NCBI GenBank assembly: GCA_020634435.1
Contig: JACKBS010000012.1
Location: 1 to 64,000 of the forward strand
Origin: Ardenticatenaceae bacterium
Lineage (GTDB): Bacteria; Chloroflexota; Anaerolineae; Promineifilales; Promineifilaceae
Direction: 5' to 3'
DNA: 64,000 bases
Part shown: one piece after another, positions 1 to 9,289 of the stretch
How positions within the stretch are numbered: the first letter of the stretch is position 1
How the letters are laid out: every line of letters starts with the position of its first letter
Program-made: the position numbers and the translations under genes
Notes under the pieces: generated by a model
What the model was told of the DNA's origin: nothing
What the model saw: the letters and a program-made list of their open reading frames with translations, nothing else
Databases searched by the model: none

Positions 1-1652
1 AGTGCATTGGCAGCAGCCTGACCATCGGCAAGCGTTGTCTTGCCCTCTTGGATAGCGGCACCAATTCCGGTGAGACCACGTGGGTCAAGACCGGCTCCAG
101 ATAAAATAGCATTGATGCCGTCGCGGCCGGAACCTGCAGCAATCGGCGAGTAGGGTCCCATCTCGGTGACGTTCAGTAGACGATCAACAATGTCGTCGTA
201 GGTGACTACGCCAATACCGTCTTCAGGACGCATTAAGGCGGAGAATACAGAAATCGCATTTTTGAGCAATTCGGCCTTGGTAATCGGCACGCCTGTTGAA
301 CTAGTAGTTGCGGTGCTTCCCATGCTACCGGAACGATCTAACACAAGTGCAACAGCGGTTTTCTGTATAGGAACAGGTGTTGCAAGCAGATCAATTGTCT
401 CGGTCAAGAGTGAATAGTCATCTCCTGGGTTCGTTGTGTAAAAACCTTCGACATCAGTAAAGTATGCTTCTACTGTCACGCTACTGTTCTCTGTTGGGGT
501 AATTGTGTTTGGTGATGTATATGCGACGAACACATAGCCGTACACGAATGGTTCACCACATTCTGGAACGGCTGTAAAAACCGAAACCGGGGTCTGCGAA
601 AAGTTACCTGATGGACCTGCTGTAATGCGAAAACGGACTTGGCGAGCAGATTCGACACGAAAACGGATAGCGTGGTAGGTAGTCATACCCACCGGCACGT
701 TTCCGAAATCTATACTCGGCGTATCGAGTGTAACAGACGGAATATCCGTGTCATACATATAGCCTCCTGCCTTATGATCCAACACGCTATCAATCGTGTA
801 ATCCGTACCGAAATGAGCACCGAATAATGCCATGTTGTCACCAAGTCGGTGTCCTGCAAGAGTGGCGGATTCGCCGCTGCCAGGTACATATGGTTCAGTT
901 GGATGCTTCTGTTGCCAAATCGCCCACAATCTATCCACATTAGCATGATGAAGAAAAAACACCGGATCGTTTGGCGAACTGTCGGGATTCATAGAACCGC
1001 CAACGTAGACATGACCCGCGTTGTGAAAGCGGACTGGTGGCGCTCCAAACCACCCCTCGATGCGGTTGCGAAAACCGTCATTTGACGATGTATCATTCCA
1101 CGGCGAAGCGTCCAGCGGCGTGACATTGAGCATCGTTAGCACTTCGGCCGCAGTCGGCAACGTGGCAAAGGTCTCATTGCTGAGTGGTGATTTTCGCGTA
1201 AGCCAAGGGTCAATGCTGAGACTGCTTTCTGGGGGTATGTTGAGATTCCAATTGCCTGTAGCATATGCAAATGCACCTGTGGTGACTCTGTTGTTGGGGC
1301 CATCGCCCTCTCCACCTAGAAAGTCGCTGGTGAATGGATTGCTACCAGAAAGGTCTGTCCAGTCCCAATAAGGTAATGTAAGATTTGGATTAACTGCTAC
1401 ATCTTGCAAATCTTTTTCCAGTAAGTCAAGAAACTTGCGATGCCACGCGAGAAAACCCGGCCTCCGATGGGCTCCAGTATTAATGACAGTGTGCAACCAG
1501 ACATAATCATCATAGCGACTGTTCGCGCCACGAGCTTGTGCGGCGGGAATTTGACTCGGAGCTTTAGCGGGATTCTTCAGATCAAGAAAAGCTTGGACAA
1601 GCTCTGTTTTCTCGCCCGTGCTTAAATTTTTTATATTCTTTCTACAGTTCAT
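1..1652 (-). CDS. Tyrosinase copper domain fused to VWA domain (C-terminus off window)
   Basis: Open frame read from the minus strand; start ATG at 1652, and the frame runs off the left edge with at least 550 residues. Residues about 50-250 form a tyrosinase (type-3 copper) domain: the CuA part has H54, H62 and H71 in a GAHRRPGFLAWHRKF context, followed by LPYWDW, and the CuB part has H210, H214 (RFHNAGH) and the DPVFFLHHANVDRLW signature. Tyrosinases oxidise phenols to quinones. After a beta-rich linker, a von Willebrand A domain begins near residue 440 with the metal-ion site DRSGSM. No signal peptide is visible. It is the last visible gene of the sigma/CHAT operon, 42 nt after the peroxidase. 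The tyrosinase-VWA combination is unusual; the domain calls are firm, the role is inferred. Confidence 0.85.
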   Translation of the reverse strand, partial: MNCRKNIKNLSTGEKTELVQAFLDLKNPAKAPSQIPAAQARGANSRYDDYVWLHTVINTGAHRRPGFLAWHRKFLDLLEKDLQDVAVNPNLTLPYWDWTDLSGSNPFTSDFLGGEGDGPNNRVTTGAFAYATGNWNLNIPPESSLSIDPWLTRKSPLSNETFATLPTAAEVLTMLNVTPLDASPWNDTSSNDGFRNRIEGWFGAPPVRFHNAGHVYVGGSMNPDSSPNDPVFFLHHANVDRLWAIWQQKHPTEPYVPGSGESATLAGHRLGDNMALFGAHFGTDYTIDSVLDHKAGGYMYDTDIPSVTLDTPSIDFGNVPVGMTTYHAIRFRVESARQVRFRITAGPSGNFSQTPVSVFTAVPECGEPFVYGYVFVAYTSPNTITPTENSSVTVEAYFTDVEGFYTTNPGDDYSLLTETIDLLATPVPIQKTAVALVLDRSGSMGSTATTSSTGVPITKAELLKNAISVFSALMRPEDGIGVVTYDDIVDRLLNVTEMGPYSPIAAGSGRDGINAILSGAGLDPRGLTGIGAAIQEGKTTLADGQAAANA

Positions 1653-1694
1653 GCTTTTTCTCCTTTGGCTTGATTATTTAGGTCTACCTATTAC

Positions 1695-3266
1695 TTATTC
1701 AGCAGCCAGTACGCCTGCTACCTGTAAAATATCTTCTAGGTCACGAATGATGTTGCCGTCGCCAACGTTGATTCCCGTGATTCTGCCGCTGGCATTTGTG
1801 ACAACGGCACTGTCATGCACATTGTTGAGATAGGTATTTGAGTCTTGCTTAATCAGATTGATGATGGTCTCGCACACAATCCGGCTGCCCAATTCGCCCA
1901 GTCGCTGACCGTTTTGCTGCAATTGAGCCTCGCGCAAGAGGTAGTACCAAAGCGGGGTGCGGTGGTCGAAATAGGTTTCTCGAAGCAGTTCGTCTAAATC
2001 GGCATCAAGTCCAACCCGCAATGCATCCCCTTTGAGTGGCTCAATTCCAAACGCATCGCACATCGCTTGCCCAATGGGGATCGAAAGGTTGTAGCCGCGG
2101 AACAGATTGCTGCGTACAAGATGCCTCAAGATTGGATCCACCTTGCGTCCTTCAAAAGGTAGCGTGGACAACCCTTCGGCAATTTTGGGATCGATAAGAC
2201 GCGCTTTGTTGGTAGCTGCAGCGGTGACAAAGTTTGTCCAATCGACGATCCGCTCTGCGACGAGGTTCTTTGCGTCAGGGCTAGCGGGATCAAAGCCACC
2301 AAAATTGTTAGCTGTGCTGTTTGTGTTAAGCAGGTCGAGAATGTTCACATCGGGTGAAAGCGCGTTTAGGGTGTAAAACGGCCGTATCATCGAATGCCCA
2401 AAACGAAACGCCGCCACTGAAAATTCCAGCGGCATAAACGACCCGGCTCGCCCGGCGGAAATACCGATAAAGCGGGGGCCGTTGGCGAGCGTGTCATCCA
2501 CAATCTCTTCTTGGCAAACCGTTTTGAGGTAGTCATTAATGACGACGTATTGGTACGCCCAACACGCCAACTGCCGAGCGCGAATATACTTTTGTTTGTT
2601 TGATCCGACGGCTTGGGCAGTAAAGATGGCGTTGTAAAATTTGAGGAACGCAGTATGCAGTTGGCTGATGATTACGTTTTCGTCATTCCGCATATCGGCA
2701 ATCGTTGCTGGGTAAGAAATATCACCTTTCAAATCCACACGCTTTGTCCGCGGCAGGTCAAAAATCTGATTGCCAGTACCATCTATTTCCTCAACAATGC
2801 GTAATCGAAAATCGTCATACAAGATATCTGATTGGGTTGTTGCGGCATTAACGAGTGCGGGGCCATCGCCAAAGACACTATCGAGATCCAAAGCTGGTCG
2901 ACGGCCGTTTCTCAGCATCTTAACCAAATAATCGGGTGCAAGTGGCTCAATTGCTTCACCGCGACCAATCGCCGTCACTACTCCATCGCGGTCGGTGCGG
3001 GCGGTGATGTCGTGGTCGATAAACTGGCCGAAATAGGTAAAGATTGACGGAATTTGCGAGTTAAAGGCAACTTGCGGAACGACCGGTGAACCCGTGTCGG
3101 CCATAAAGTCTGCCAGCTTGCGCAAACCCTCTAGCGTCGCCTCAGCCACGGGCAACAAGCACGGTTTTGACCGCGCCGCATCTGGGAAGAAGTAATCGAA
3201 TGCTGTGGAGAACAGAATTTCATCTTCTTCAATTAGACCCTCGATATGACTTACTTTCTTAAACAT
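1695..3266 (-). CDS. Animal-type haem peroxidase (peroxidase/cyclooxygenase superfamily)
   Basis: 523 residues, start preceded by AGGAG. The distal haem motif QFIDHDIT lies at residues 81-88 and the proximal histidine region FRFGHSMIRP near residue 290, followed by the expected Arg and Asn environment (RPFYTLN). This family oxidises halides, phenols or lipids with hydrogen peroxide. There is no signal peptide or membrane segment, so the enzyme is either cytoplasmic or exported by an unseen route. It sits between the subtilase and the tyrosinase, making two phenol-oxidising enzymes in one operon. It carries two ACGGCCGT palindromes (2378 and 2901), unlike its neighbours 1-2 kb either side. A promoter-like two-box motif lies 69-105 nt upstream. 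Confidence 0.9.
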   Translation of the reverse strand: MFKKVSHIEGLIEEDEILFSTAFDYFFPDAARSKPCLLPVAEATLEGLRKLADFMADTGSPVVPQVAFNSQIPSIFTYFGQFIDHDITARTDRDGVVTAIGRGEAIEPLAPDYLVKMLRNGRRPALDLDSVFGDGPALVNAATTQSDILYDDFRLRIVEEIDGTGNQIFDLPRTKRVDLKGDISYPATIADMRNDENVIISQLHTAFLKFYNAIFTAQAVGSNKQKYIRARQLACWAYQYVVINDYLKTVCQEEIVDDTLANGPRFIGISAGRAGSFMPLEFSVAAFRFGHSMIRPFYTLNALSPDVNILDLLNTNSTANNFGGFDPASPDAKNLVAERIVDWTNFVTAAATNKARLIDPKIAEGLSTLPFEGRKVDPILRHLVRSNLFRGYNLSIPIGQAMCDAFGIEPLKGDALRVGLDADLDELLRETYFDHRTPLWYYLLREAQLQQNGQRLGELGSRIVCETIINLIKQDSNTYLNNVHDSAVVTNASGRITGINVGDGNIIRDLEDILQVAGVLAAE

Positions 3267-3334
3267 TGTTTTGCTCCTTTTTGTCTGTTGATTTCGAGAA
3301 AGCTGCCCATAAGCATGGGTAACAAACGACTATC

Positions 3335-3371
3335 TACAAACAATAAAGGCAGCAAAATTAAATTTGTCACA
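3335..3371 (-). promoter_or_regulatory. Two-box promoter-like motif upstream of the haem peroxidase
   Basis: Read on the minus strand: TGTGACAAAT, 13-nt spacer, CTTTATTGTTTGTA. The same two boxes with the same 13-nt spacer lie upstream of the anti-sigma gene (9246-9282). Box 1 is identical in 10 of 10 positions and box 2 in 13 of 14. The spacing and position suggest a promoter read by a dedicated sigma factor, possibly the one encoded at 9290-9961; that link is inference. Confidence 0.5.
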
Positions 3372-3455
3372 AGCATTGGCAAGAAAAAAGCGCACCAGAT
3401 ACACTGATACGCTTTTTGCGACTATTTGCTGTTATAGGGAGCAAACGCTGAGCGT

Positions 3456-5387
3456 TTATCGGCCTTGCCTGACCTTCACCGTCTCTTTCTTATTGATGGA
3501 CACCTCGGCAACAGAGTTTCTGAGATGGCCTTTGGCGACATTTCCTGTTTTATCTTGGCTATGCAAAAGCGCAAAGCTACCGGAAATAACGGCAGTTGCA
3601 AACGAAGTCCCCGCCCATCGTGCCCAACCAGTTTTATTTGGCGTATTGATGTCAGGATAACCAGGTGCAGTATATACGCCCAGCAAACCGGTTACGCTAT
3701 CTGCATATTCAGAGTTACTATTGTTTGCATCCCCACCAAATGTCCAAAACCCACCACCCGGTATCTCATCGGCGGTATTGCTGTATGGGGCTTGAGCATC
3801 ATTACTGTCAAGTGCCCCAATGCCAATGACGGAAGCAAAAGCAGCCGGATACCGTGTTGGGGTTAGGGTACCGTCATTGCCAGCCGCCCCCACAATCACA
3901 GACACATCTCTTTGTGTCTGTGTAAAAGCATACTCCATGATGAAAAGGGTTAAGGCCTTCAGCAAACCTGGCCAAAACATACAAAGGAATGGTGCGACAT
4001 GGGGCAGTTTCCTTCCTGCTACAAAAGCGATCTCTGCAAGATACGATTCTGTTTTTTCCAATTCATCCAAACTCATTAATCGTTTTTGTACAAGTTCGAC
4101 TAGTTTCTCAACTAGTTCCTCACATTCTTCCCTTAGTTTAGATTCCTCAAATCCTATCGTTAGGCTACAGTTCAGAATGGCGCGAGATCGATCTGGGCCC
4201 AAAGCGCGTACTTTATCCAAACCCCACAGGAGTGAGTTCAGTGTGCCAACACCGCAATTATTGAGGACTTGAATCAAATCGATTTTGGTGTAGGGTTGCG
4301 TTTGATGGATTAGCCCTGAAATAAACAGCCCATGATCAGACATATCGTAGTCATGTCCATCAAGTGCGTCTTTCTTTTTGTCATTGCAAGCTATTACCTT
4401 TTTCGTTTTTTTATTAATAACAAGTTTTAATGATTCGCGTTTATCAAAAAATGGATAATAATATGTATGACCATCTAACTTATCTATCAGAGCCATAAGA
4501 AGCTCATTATCCTTATAATCTTCAAGCACCCGTGCCCGCTCCTTATAGCGGAACGACTTCAATTCTTCACTTCTCTCTTCGTCATGCGGGAAAATAGGGG
4601 GGATGGTATCCAGAACAATGACGTGGGCAAGTTTCTCTATACGGGCAAGCACATCCACACTCTTTTTTGGGTTAGCTGGCAGTGGTCTGACAGAAATACC
4701 AGCCTTAGCAGCAATGGCTGGCGGCACTTGAATAAAAACTTGAGCGTCACCTATAGTAACAGTTTCAGGGGAATCTGGTGGTACGGGCTTTGTCCCAGGG
4801 CCTCCAGTAATGACACTGCCTCCTTGTGCTGGCGGAAAGTACCAATTGGGTGAGGCACCGATGATCTGAAGGTCATTACCGAGTTGCTGCGGTAAATTGA
4901 GCAGATTTGGTCGATGCCGGTTTAAATAATTCCGTTCCAAATAATCATGCCACGAGTCCTTGTCTTGCCGCATCGCTTGGAGTGTCACTTCTGCAGCAAG
5001 CAACAAAATAATTTTGTCATCTTCCACTATACCCGGTTCTACATGCCGTAGCCCTTGCAATTCCAAGGCAAGCTGGCTTGTTACAAATCCTTTATCGCTA
5101 CCCTGTTGAGAAGTAATATTTTCTGAGTTAAAAAGATTATCACCACTTTCTTTTATCTGCTCAATGATGCCAAATGCCTCTTTTTTAAATACGTCGTCAA
5201 TATCCAATTGTTCGATTTGAACCTCAATCCCTTCCCCATTAAACGAATTTTTCCACACATCATGCGACAAAAATCGTCTAAAGATTTCATCACTATCCAT
5301 ACGCTGTTGATGCCGAACCGATACAATCAATTCTCCGTGCGTAAAATACCTTCTAGGTTTTTCCACATTATTTTCCATATTTTCCAT
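3456..5387 (-). CDS. Subtilisin-like serine protease (S8 family)
   Basis: 643 residues using the ATG at 5387, chosen because GGAGGG lies just upstream; a longer frame opens at 5429. The S8 fold is shown by the histidine motif SDHGLFISG near residue 350, the oxyanion asparagine in AAGNDG near 503 and the nucleophile serine in GTSFATA near 592. The catalytic Asp is probably in VIVLDT, with a long insert between Asp and His. There is no signal peptide. The N-terminal 200 residues match no domain I can name and might be a propeptide or targeting module. It lies directly downstream of the CHAT protease gene (65 nt), so two unrelated protease folds share one operon. No ACGGCCGT motif occurs in this gene. 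Confidence 0.88.
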   Translation of the reverse strand: MENMENNVEKPRRYFTHGELIVSVRHQQRMDSDEIFRRFLSHDVWKNSFNGEGIEVQIEQLDIDDVFKKEAFGIIEQIKESGDNLFNSENITSQQGSDKGFVTSQLALELQGLRHVEPGIVEDDKIILLLAAEVTLQAMRQDKDSWHDYLERNYLNRHRPNLLNLPQQLGNDLQIIGASPNWYFPPAQGGSVITGGPGTKPVPPDSPETVTIGDAQVFIQVPPAIAAKAGISVRPLPANPKKSVDVLARIEKLAHVIVLDTIPPIFPHDEERSEELKSFRYKERARVLEDYKDNELLMALIDKLDGHTYYYPFFDKRESLKLVINKKTKKVIACNDKKKDALDGHDYDMSDHGLFISGLIHQTQPYTKIDLIQVLNNCGVGTLNSLLWGLDKVRALGPDRSRAILNCSLTIGFEESKLREECEELVEKLVELVQKRLMSLDELEKTESYLAEIAFVAGRKLPHVAPFLCMFWPGLLKALTLFIMEYAFTQTQRDVSVIVGAAGNDGTLTPTRYPAAFASVIGIGALDSNDAQAPYSNTADEIPGGGFWTFGGDANNSNSEYADSVTGLLGVYTAPGYPDINTPNKTGWARWAGTSFATAVISGSFALLHSQDKTGNVAKGHLRNSVAEVSINKKETVKVRQGR

Positions 5388-5452
5388 TTGTCCCTCCAAA
5401 TTTTTTGGCTTCACCAATAGTGAAATCACGTTTTAATTAAAGCAATGTTGAT

Positions 5453-8400
5453 TCAAGCTTGCTTATCAATAACATTTGAATGATGCGTTTTGCCTTTTAC
5501 TAGATTTGTCACAGAAAGTCGGTCAGGGTTGCCGACCAGTTGGAATGCCCCCCAGAAGGCAGGGTGCAAATCGGGCTGCTGCTGCAGAAGCTGAACTTGC
5601 GCGGCTTGCAAAGCGGCCGTTTTTGATTCGCCACGCTGCAACGCCTGATAGAATAACCCCATCTGCTTTGCCGTAAGTTGATCATCCACCTGCCACAGGC
5701 TAGCCACCAAAGCACCTGCGCCAGCCAGCAGAACACTGCGCCCAAATCCTATTAGTTCCTCGCCCGGTTTGACGGTCGCAAGACCTGTCTCACAGGCACT
5801 CAACACCACCAGTTCATACCCCAAATCTTGTTGCAGCAAATCATCAATAAACAGCTTGCCGTCTGCCAAATCGATAAAGGAGAGGTCCGGCTGGTCAAGG
5901 CGATGCTTGCCGTGCGCAGCAATGTGCAAGATTTGTTTAGGCGGGCGGTTGAGCTGTGCTTTTGTACACGCTTCCTCTATGCAAACGGCCGTTTCTAGCT
6001 GCTGACCCAACAAGGTCACTTCTGTATTAATGTGTGGCAAACGGCCATTGTCCGAATAGCCTAACAGCAACGCTCCCTTTGCAGCCTTTGGTCCGCTGCG
6101 TAAGAGGAGCGTCGCAGCCGGCAGCGTCACCAACTCATGGGTTTCAACAAAATAGCGATTGCCGTTGTGTAAGATATTAAACGGTAAATAGTGCAATATG
6201 CCGTATGGAACGAGAATGACCTGCCGATACCGTTCTAACCACGGCTGTAGCGGTGCAAATAAGCCATCATACAGCTTTTGTCCTCTCAGCTTAGTCACCC
6301 GAAGTAAATTTGCAGCCCCATCACCTGCATATAAGGCACAACGAATATTAAACAGCAGCCTTTCAATATGCTCAGAAAGCTTAGCATGTGCTATGGGTAG
6401 GGTAACGGCCGTTATCGCTTCATGCTCCACAACAAACACCGAGACTTTGTCGCCATCTGTATAAAATTCAGCTACAAATGCCCCATCAGGTATTTGCTGC
6501 TGTACTCGCGCCAAGACATTAGAGTAAAAACCAAGTTCCGGTTGATTATCTGAATGGGACAAATCGAGTTGCTCTATCAACGACCGTATTTGTCGTTCAC
6601 AGATCGCAAGCTGCTCTTGGGCGGTCTCACTTGACAATTTTGGTTCATTGTCTTTTAGCAACTCATGTTCATGCACCTGACGATACAGGCGATGATGCGC
6701 CTCTTTTGCACGGTTTAATTCAGCAAGCAACGCTTCTATGGCTGGCCTGTTTGGTTGCCATAATAGCCGCTGCCGATTATTCAAATATTGACGCAATAGT
6801 TGAGACTTACCTCGTTCAACAATCTCATAAGCATCCACAGTTTGATTTTGCTGGAACAACAATTGTAGATGAGCGTGTAGGGCTTCTGACTTGTCGGCCA
6901 TAAAGTCGCCGCGCAAAGAGATTGTTAATTGACCTCGCAAGCGCCAAATTGCCAAATTAGCGGCGAGGAAGTGTCGCTTGGCCTGATGATAACGGCCGTT
7001 TTCTCGGCTGATTTTTCCCAGCAACAAATGCGCCCGATAAAGTAGAATCGGATTATTTAACATCTTGGCGTGTTGCCAAACAGCGCGCCCCATTCCTGCA
7101 CTGCTACGCCATTCTTGTAATCCAAACGCGGCCTGTGCTTGGAGCATCAACGCGCGTGTTTGCCTTTCACGCTGACCCGTTTCCGCAAAAAACACGGCCG
7201 TTTCTTTGCCCAATGTCTGTGCCAGCAGAAACTGATCTTGTAAAAGAGCCAACTCCCCTCTGAGCAATCGTGTAAACTGTCGCCAGGCTTCCGCCTGTAA
7301 AGATGTAAAAATATCAATCGCCTGCTCAAATCGTTGTTCTGCTCGCTCATAAAGACCTAGTCGCCCCTGAGCCATTCCCAAATAGCGCAAAGCCTGTGCC
7401 AAATCATTGGGAAACGCATCATGAAGTTGTGCCAATCCCCGCATCATTTCAATAGCCATCGTATACGCTTCCTCAATACGATTGAGGAAAAAATAGCATT
7501 CAACGATGTGCATTTGCACATGAACTTTGTAAATCGATTGCTGCTCTGTCATCCGCCGCAAAATGCCGTGTAGCCGTTTTAACGCCTCTCGATAATTGCC
7601 GTGCATACGATCGATATAGGCCAGGCTTTGGTAAACGACATCCCGTGCCACAAGCTTGTTTTGCTGTGTCCAGACAGCTTCAGCTAGTTCGTAATAATGC
7701 TTCGCTTGATGAAACTCGCTTTGATATAAATAAGCAATCCCAACATTGTTGTAGAGATAACCAAGGTGTATTTCTCCCATTATCCCTATCTTTGTTACCA
7801 ATGGCAGCGTCTCTTCAAAAATAGCGATCGTTTGATCATACCGACCTAGATCACTTTGCAGCTTCATTAGGTTGATCGCTAAGCGAATCATCAGATCATA
7901 TTCGTTAAACTGCTGCAGTACTCGGTGGGCAAGAACAGCAGTTTTTTCTGTTTCACCGATACGATCCAGTTCGATACAGACACCAATTTTCCCAATACAG
8001 GTGCGTGCCCAGCCGACCAGATCGCCATCTTGCAAATAACGGTTAGCGGCACGACCGTTCCACTCCCACGCCTCTTGCAGGCGATTGCCAAGCTGGGCAA
8101 TACAATCTCCCAGCACCATCTCACCCAGTGCCATATGTCGTGGATTTTGGCAGAATTCCCCCAAACGAATGATCGCCTCGGCGTGAGCAATCGCCTGCTC
8201 TTTATCGCGCCACTGTAACTTGTCAACCATTTGTTTGAGCTGACCAACGACGGCGTTTGCTAATTCTGTTTCATAGAGCTGTGAATTTGGTTCCAGTGTG
8301 GGATCAACAAGCTGCACGGCGATTGCTGCGGCAACCTCAACAGGAATAGTTATTTCTCCCGAACGTTGATCAGGTTCTTCCAGTTGGTATAAGAGTTGCG

Positions 8401-8557
8401 CCAACTCTAATGCGTGCTCCGCATTATTTGGCCAGCTCAGATAAATTTGCGCTTTTAATTCGCTGATAAATTGGGTGCGTTGGGTGTTATCGATGAGCAG
8501 CATCGCAAAATTATCCGTGCCGTCGTGTAGGCGCGTAACAAGCGTATCAAACTGCAT
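5453..8557 (-). CDS. TPR-repeat CHAT-domain protease
   Basis: 1034 residues. The N-terminal two thirds is helical with many degenerate TPR units (for example GIAYLYQSEFHQAKHYYELA and ALRYLGMAQGRLGLYERAEQ). The C-terminal part, from about residue 740, is a CHAT domain, a caspase-clan cysteine peptidase: catalytic His in HIAAHGKH near residue 884 and catalytic Cys in VVLSACETG near 923, both present. CHAT proteins act as proteolytic effectors or switches in bacterial conflict systems. The gene follows the anti-sigma gene by 21 nt and precedes the subtilase, so it is presumably the regulatory protease of the operon. It contains four ACGGCCGT motifs. Family assignment is firm; substrate unknown. 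Confidence 0.92.
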   Translation of the reverse strand: MQFDTLVTRLHDGTDNFAMLLIDNTQRTQFISELKAQIYLSWPNNAEHALELAQLLYQLEEPDQRSGEITIPVEVAAAIAVQLVDPTLEPNSQLYETELANAVVGQLKQMVDKLQWRDKEQAIAHAEAIIRLGEFCQNPRHMALGEMVLGDCIAQLGNRLQEAWEWNGRAANRYLQDGDLVGWARTCIGKIGVCIELDRIGETEKTAVLAHRVLQQFNEYDLMIRLAINLMKLQSDLGRYDQTIAIFEETLPLVTKIGIMGEIHLGYLYNNVGIAYLYQSEFHQAKHYYELAEAVWTQQNKLVARDVVYQSLAYIDRMHGNYREALKRLHGILRRMTEQQSIYKVHVQMHIVECYFFLNRIEEAYTMAIEMMRGLAQLHDAFPNDLAQALRYLGMAQGRLGLYERAEQRFEQAIDIFTSLQAEAWRQFTRLLRGELALLQDQFLLAQTLGKETAVFFAETGQRERQTRALMLQAQAAFGLQEWRSSAGMGRAVWQHAKMLNNPILLYRAHLLLGKISRENGRYHQAKRHFLAANLAIWRLRGQLTISLRGDFMADKSEALHAHLQLLFQQNQTVDAYEIVERGKSQLLRQYLNNRQRLLWQPNRPAIEALLAELNRAKEAHHRLYRQVHEHELLKDNEPKLSSETAQEQLAICERQIRSLIEQLDLSHSDNQPELGFYSNVLARVQQQIPDGAFVAEFYTDGDKVSVFVVEHEAITAVTLPIAHAKLSEHIERLLFNIRCALYAGDGAANLLRVTKLRGQKLYDGLFAPLQPWLERYRQVILVPYGILHYLPFNILHNGNRYFVETHELVTLPAATLLLRSGPKAAKGALLLGYSDNGRLPHINTEVTLLGQQLETAVCIEEACTKAQLNRPPKQILHIAAHGKHRLDQPDLSFIDLADGKLFIDDLLQQDLGYELVVLSACETGLATVKPGEELIGFGRSVLLAGAGALVASLWQVDDQLTAKQMGLFYQALQRGESKTAALQAAQVQLLQQQPDLHPAFWGAFQLVGNPDRLSVTNLVKGKTHHSNVIDKQA

Positions 8558-8578
8558 CTCTCTTCCCGATGAATCTGT

Positions 8579-9217
8579 TTACGAAAGGTCAATCTTACCA
8601 AACATCTGGCCATCGTTCGGCAGCTGCAACCGCAGCGTAAACGGTTGGTTTTGTGTCAAAGCACAGGCAAATGTACCAAATTCATCAACTATGGCCGTCG
8701 CCGACAGATGATCTTCTTGCCAAATCTCTACGAGCGCCGTTACTAATAGGGACTCGTTCGATTCGTTCATTTCAAACTGACCATTGAGAACATAGCCAGT
8801 AGCCGTTTTGTGTAAGCCTAAAAAAAGTATGATTTCTTGTCTGCTATCTTCAGTGGCGAAAGTAAATCGTTGTGGCCCTTCAGTGTCGCCACGTACACTG
8901 CCTCTTTGTAGAAAGGCGTTACTCTTACGAACGTAAGAAGGATAAAAAATAATCGGCTGCTTTTTTGACTCCACATCTGTGGGTATATCTGTTTCTTGTG
9001 AAAACTTTTGCAATACGTTTATCTCTTCACGACATAGCAGACAAGTCTCCAAATGTAAGGCAATCCGCAAGTTATCATTTTTATTCAGGTAGCCAAGTTC
9101 ATAGTTGCCCAATTCATCAGGAGTTGGACAATCCCATCTGTAAAGGCGAGCTTGCAAACGCTGGCTGAATTGATCAATTTCTTCCTCGCCGTTATTATTT
9201 TCGGGCGGCTTGTCCAT
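8579..9217 (-). CDS. Zinc-finger anti-sigma-like protein
   Basis: 212 residues from the ATG at 9217, preceded by GGAGAGAG; a TTG at 9229 is a weaker alternative. An HLETCLLC motif near residue 60 fits the HxxxCxxC zinc site of anti-sigma factors. There is no membrane helix, so it would be a soluble anti-sigma. The C-terminal half is beta-rich and may bind a ligand or the CHAT protein. It sits between the sigma factor gene and the TPR-CHAT gene. Note that CHAT domains are frequently preceded by such zinc-finger proteins in multicellular bacteria (family knowledge). The function is inferred from motif plus neighbourhood. Confidence 0.7.
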   Translation of the reverse strand: MDKPPENNNGEEEIDQFSQRLQARLYRWDCPTPDELGNYELGYLNKNDNLRIALHLETCLLCREEINVLQKFSQETDIPTDVESKKQPIIFYPSYVRKSNAFLQRGSVRGDTEGPQRFTFATEDSRQEIILFLGLHKTATGYVLNGQFEMNESNESLLVTALVEIWQEDHLSATAIVDEFGTFACALTQNQPFTLRLQLPNDGQMFGKIDLS

Positions 9218-9245
9218 GGCTCTCTCCAATCGTCAATAAATGACT

Positions 9246-9282
9246 TACAAATAATAAAGAACACATAGCTAGATTTGTCACA
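9246..9282 (-). promoter_or_regulatory. Two-box promoter-like motif upstream of the anti-sigma gene
   Basis: Read on the minus strand: TGTGACAAAT, 13-nt spacer, CTTTATTATTTGTA, ending 29 nt before the ATG at 9217. It is nearly identical in both boxes and exactly identical in spacing to the motif at 3335-3371. Being between the sigma gene and the anti-sigma gene, it would allow the rest of the operon to be expressed separately from the sigma gene. Confidence 0.5.
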
Positions 9283-9289
9283 GCCAATA

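Noticed and set aside
5504..5513. Third copy of TGTGACAAAT as a promoter for the subtilase gene
   Set aside because: The second box is absent at the right spacing, and the sequence is part of the CHAT gene's last codons, so a promoter is not supported.
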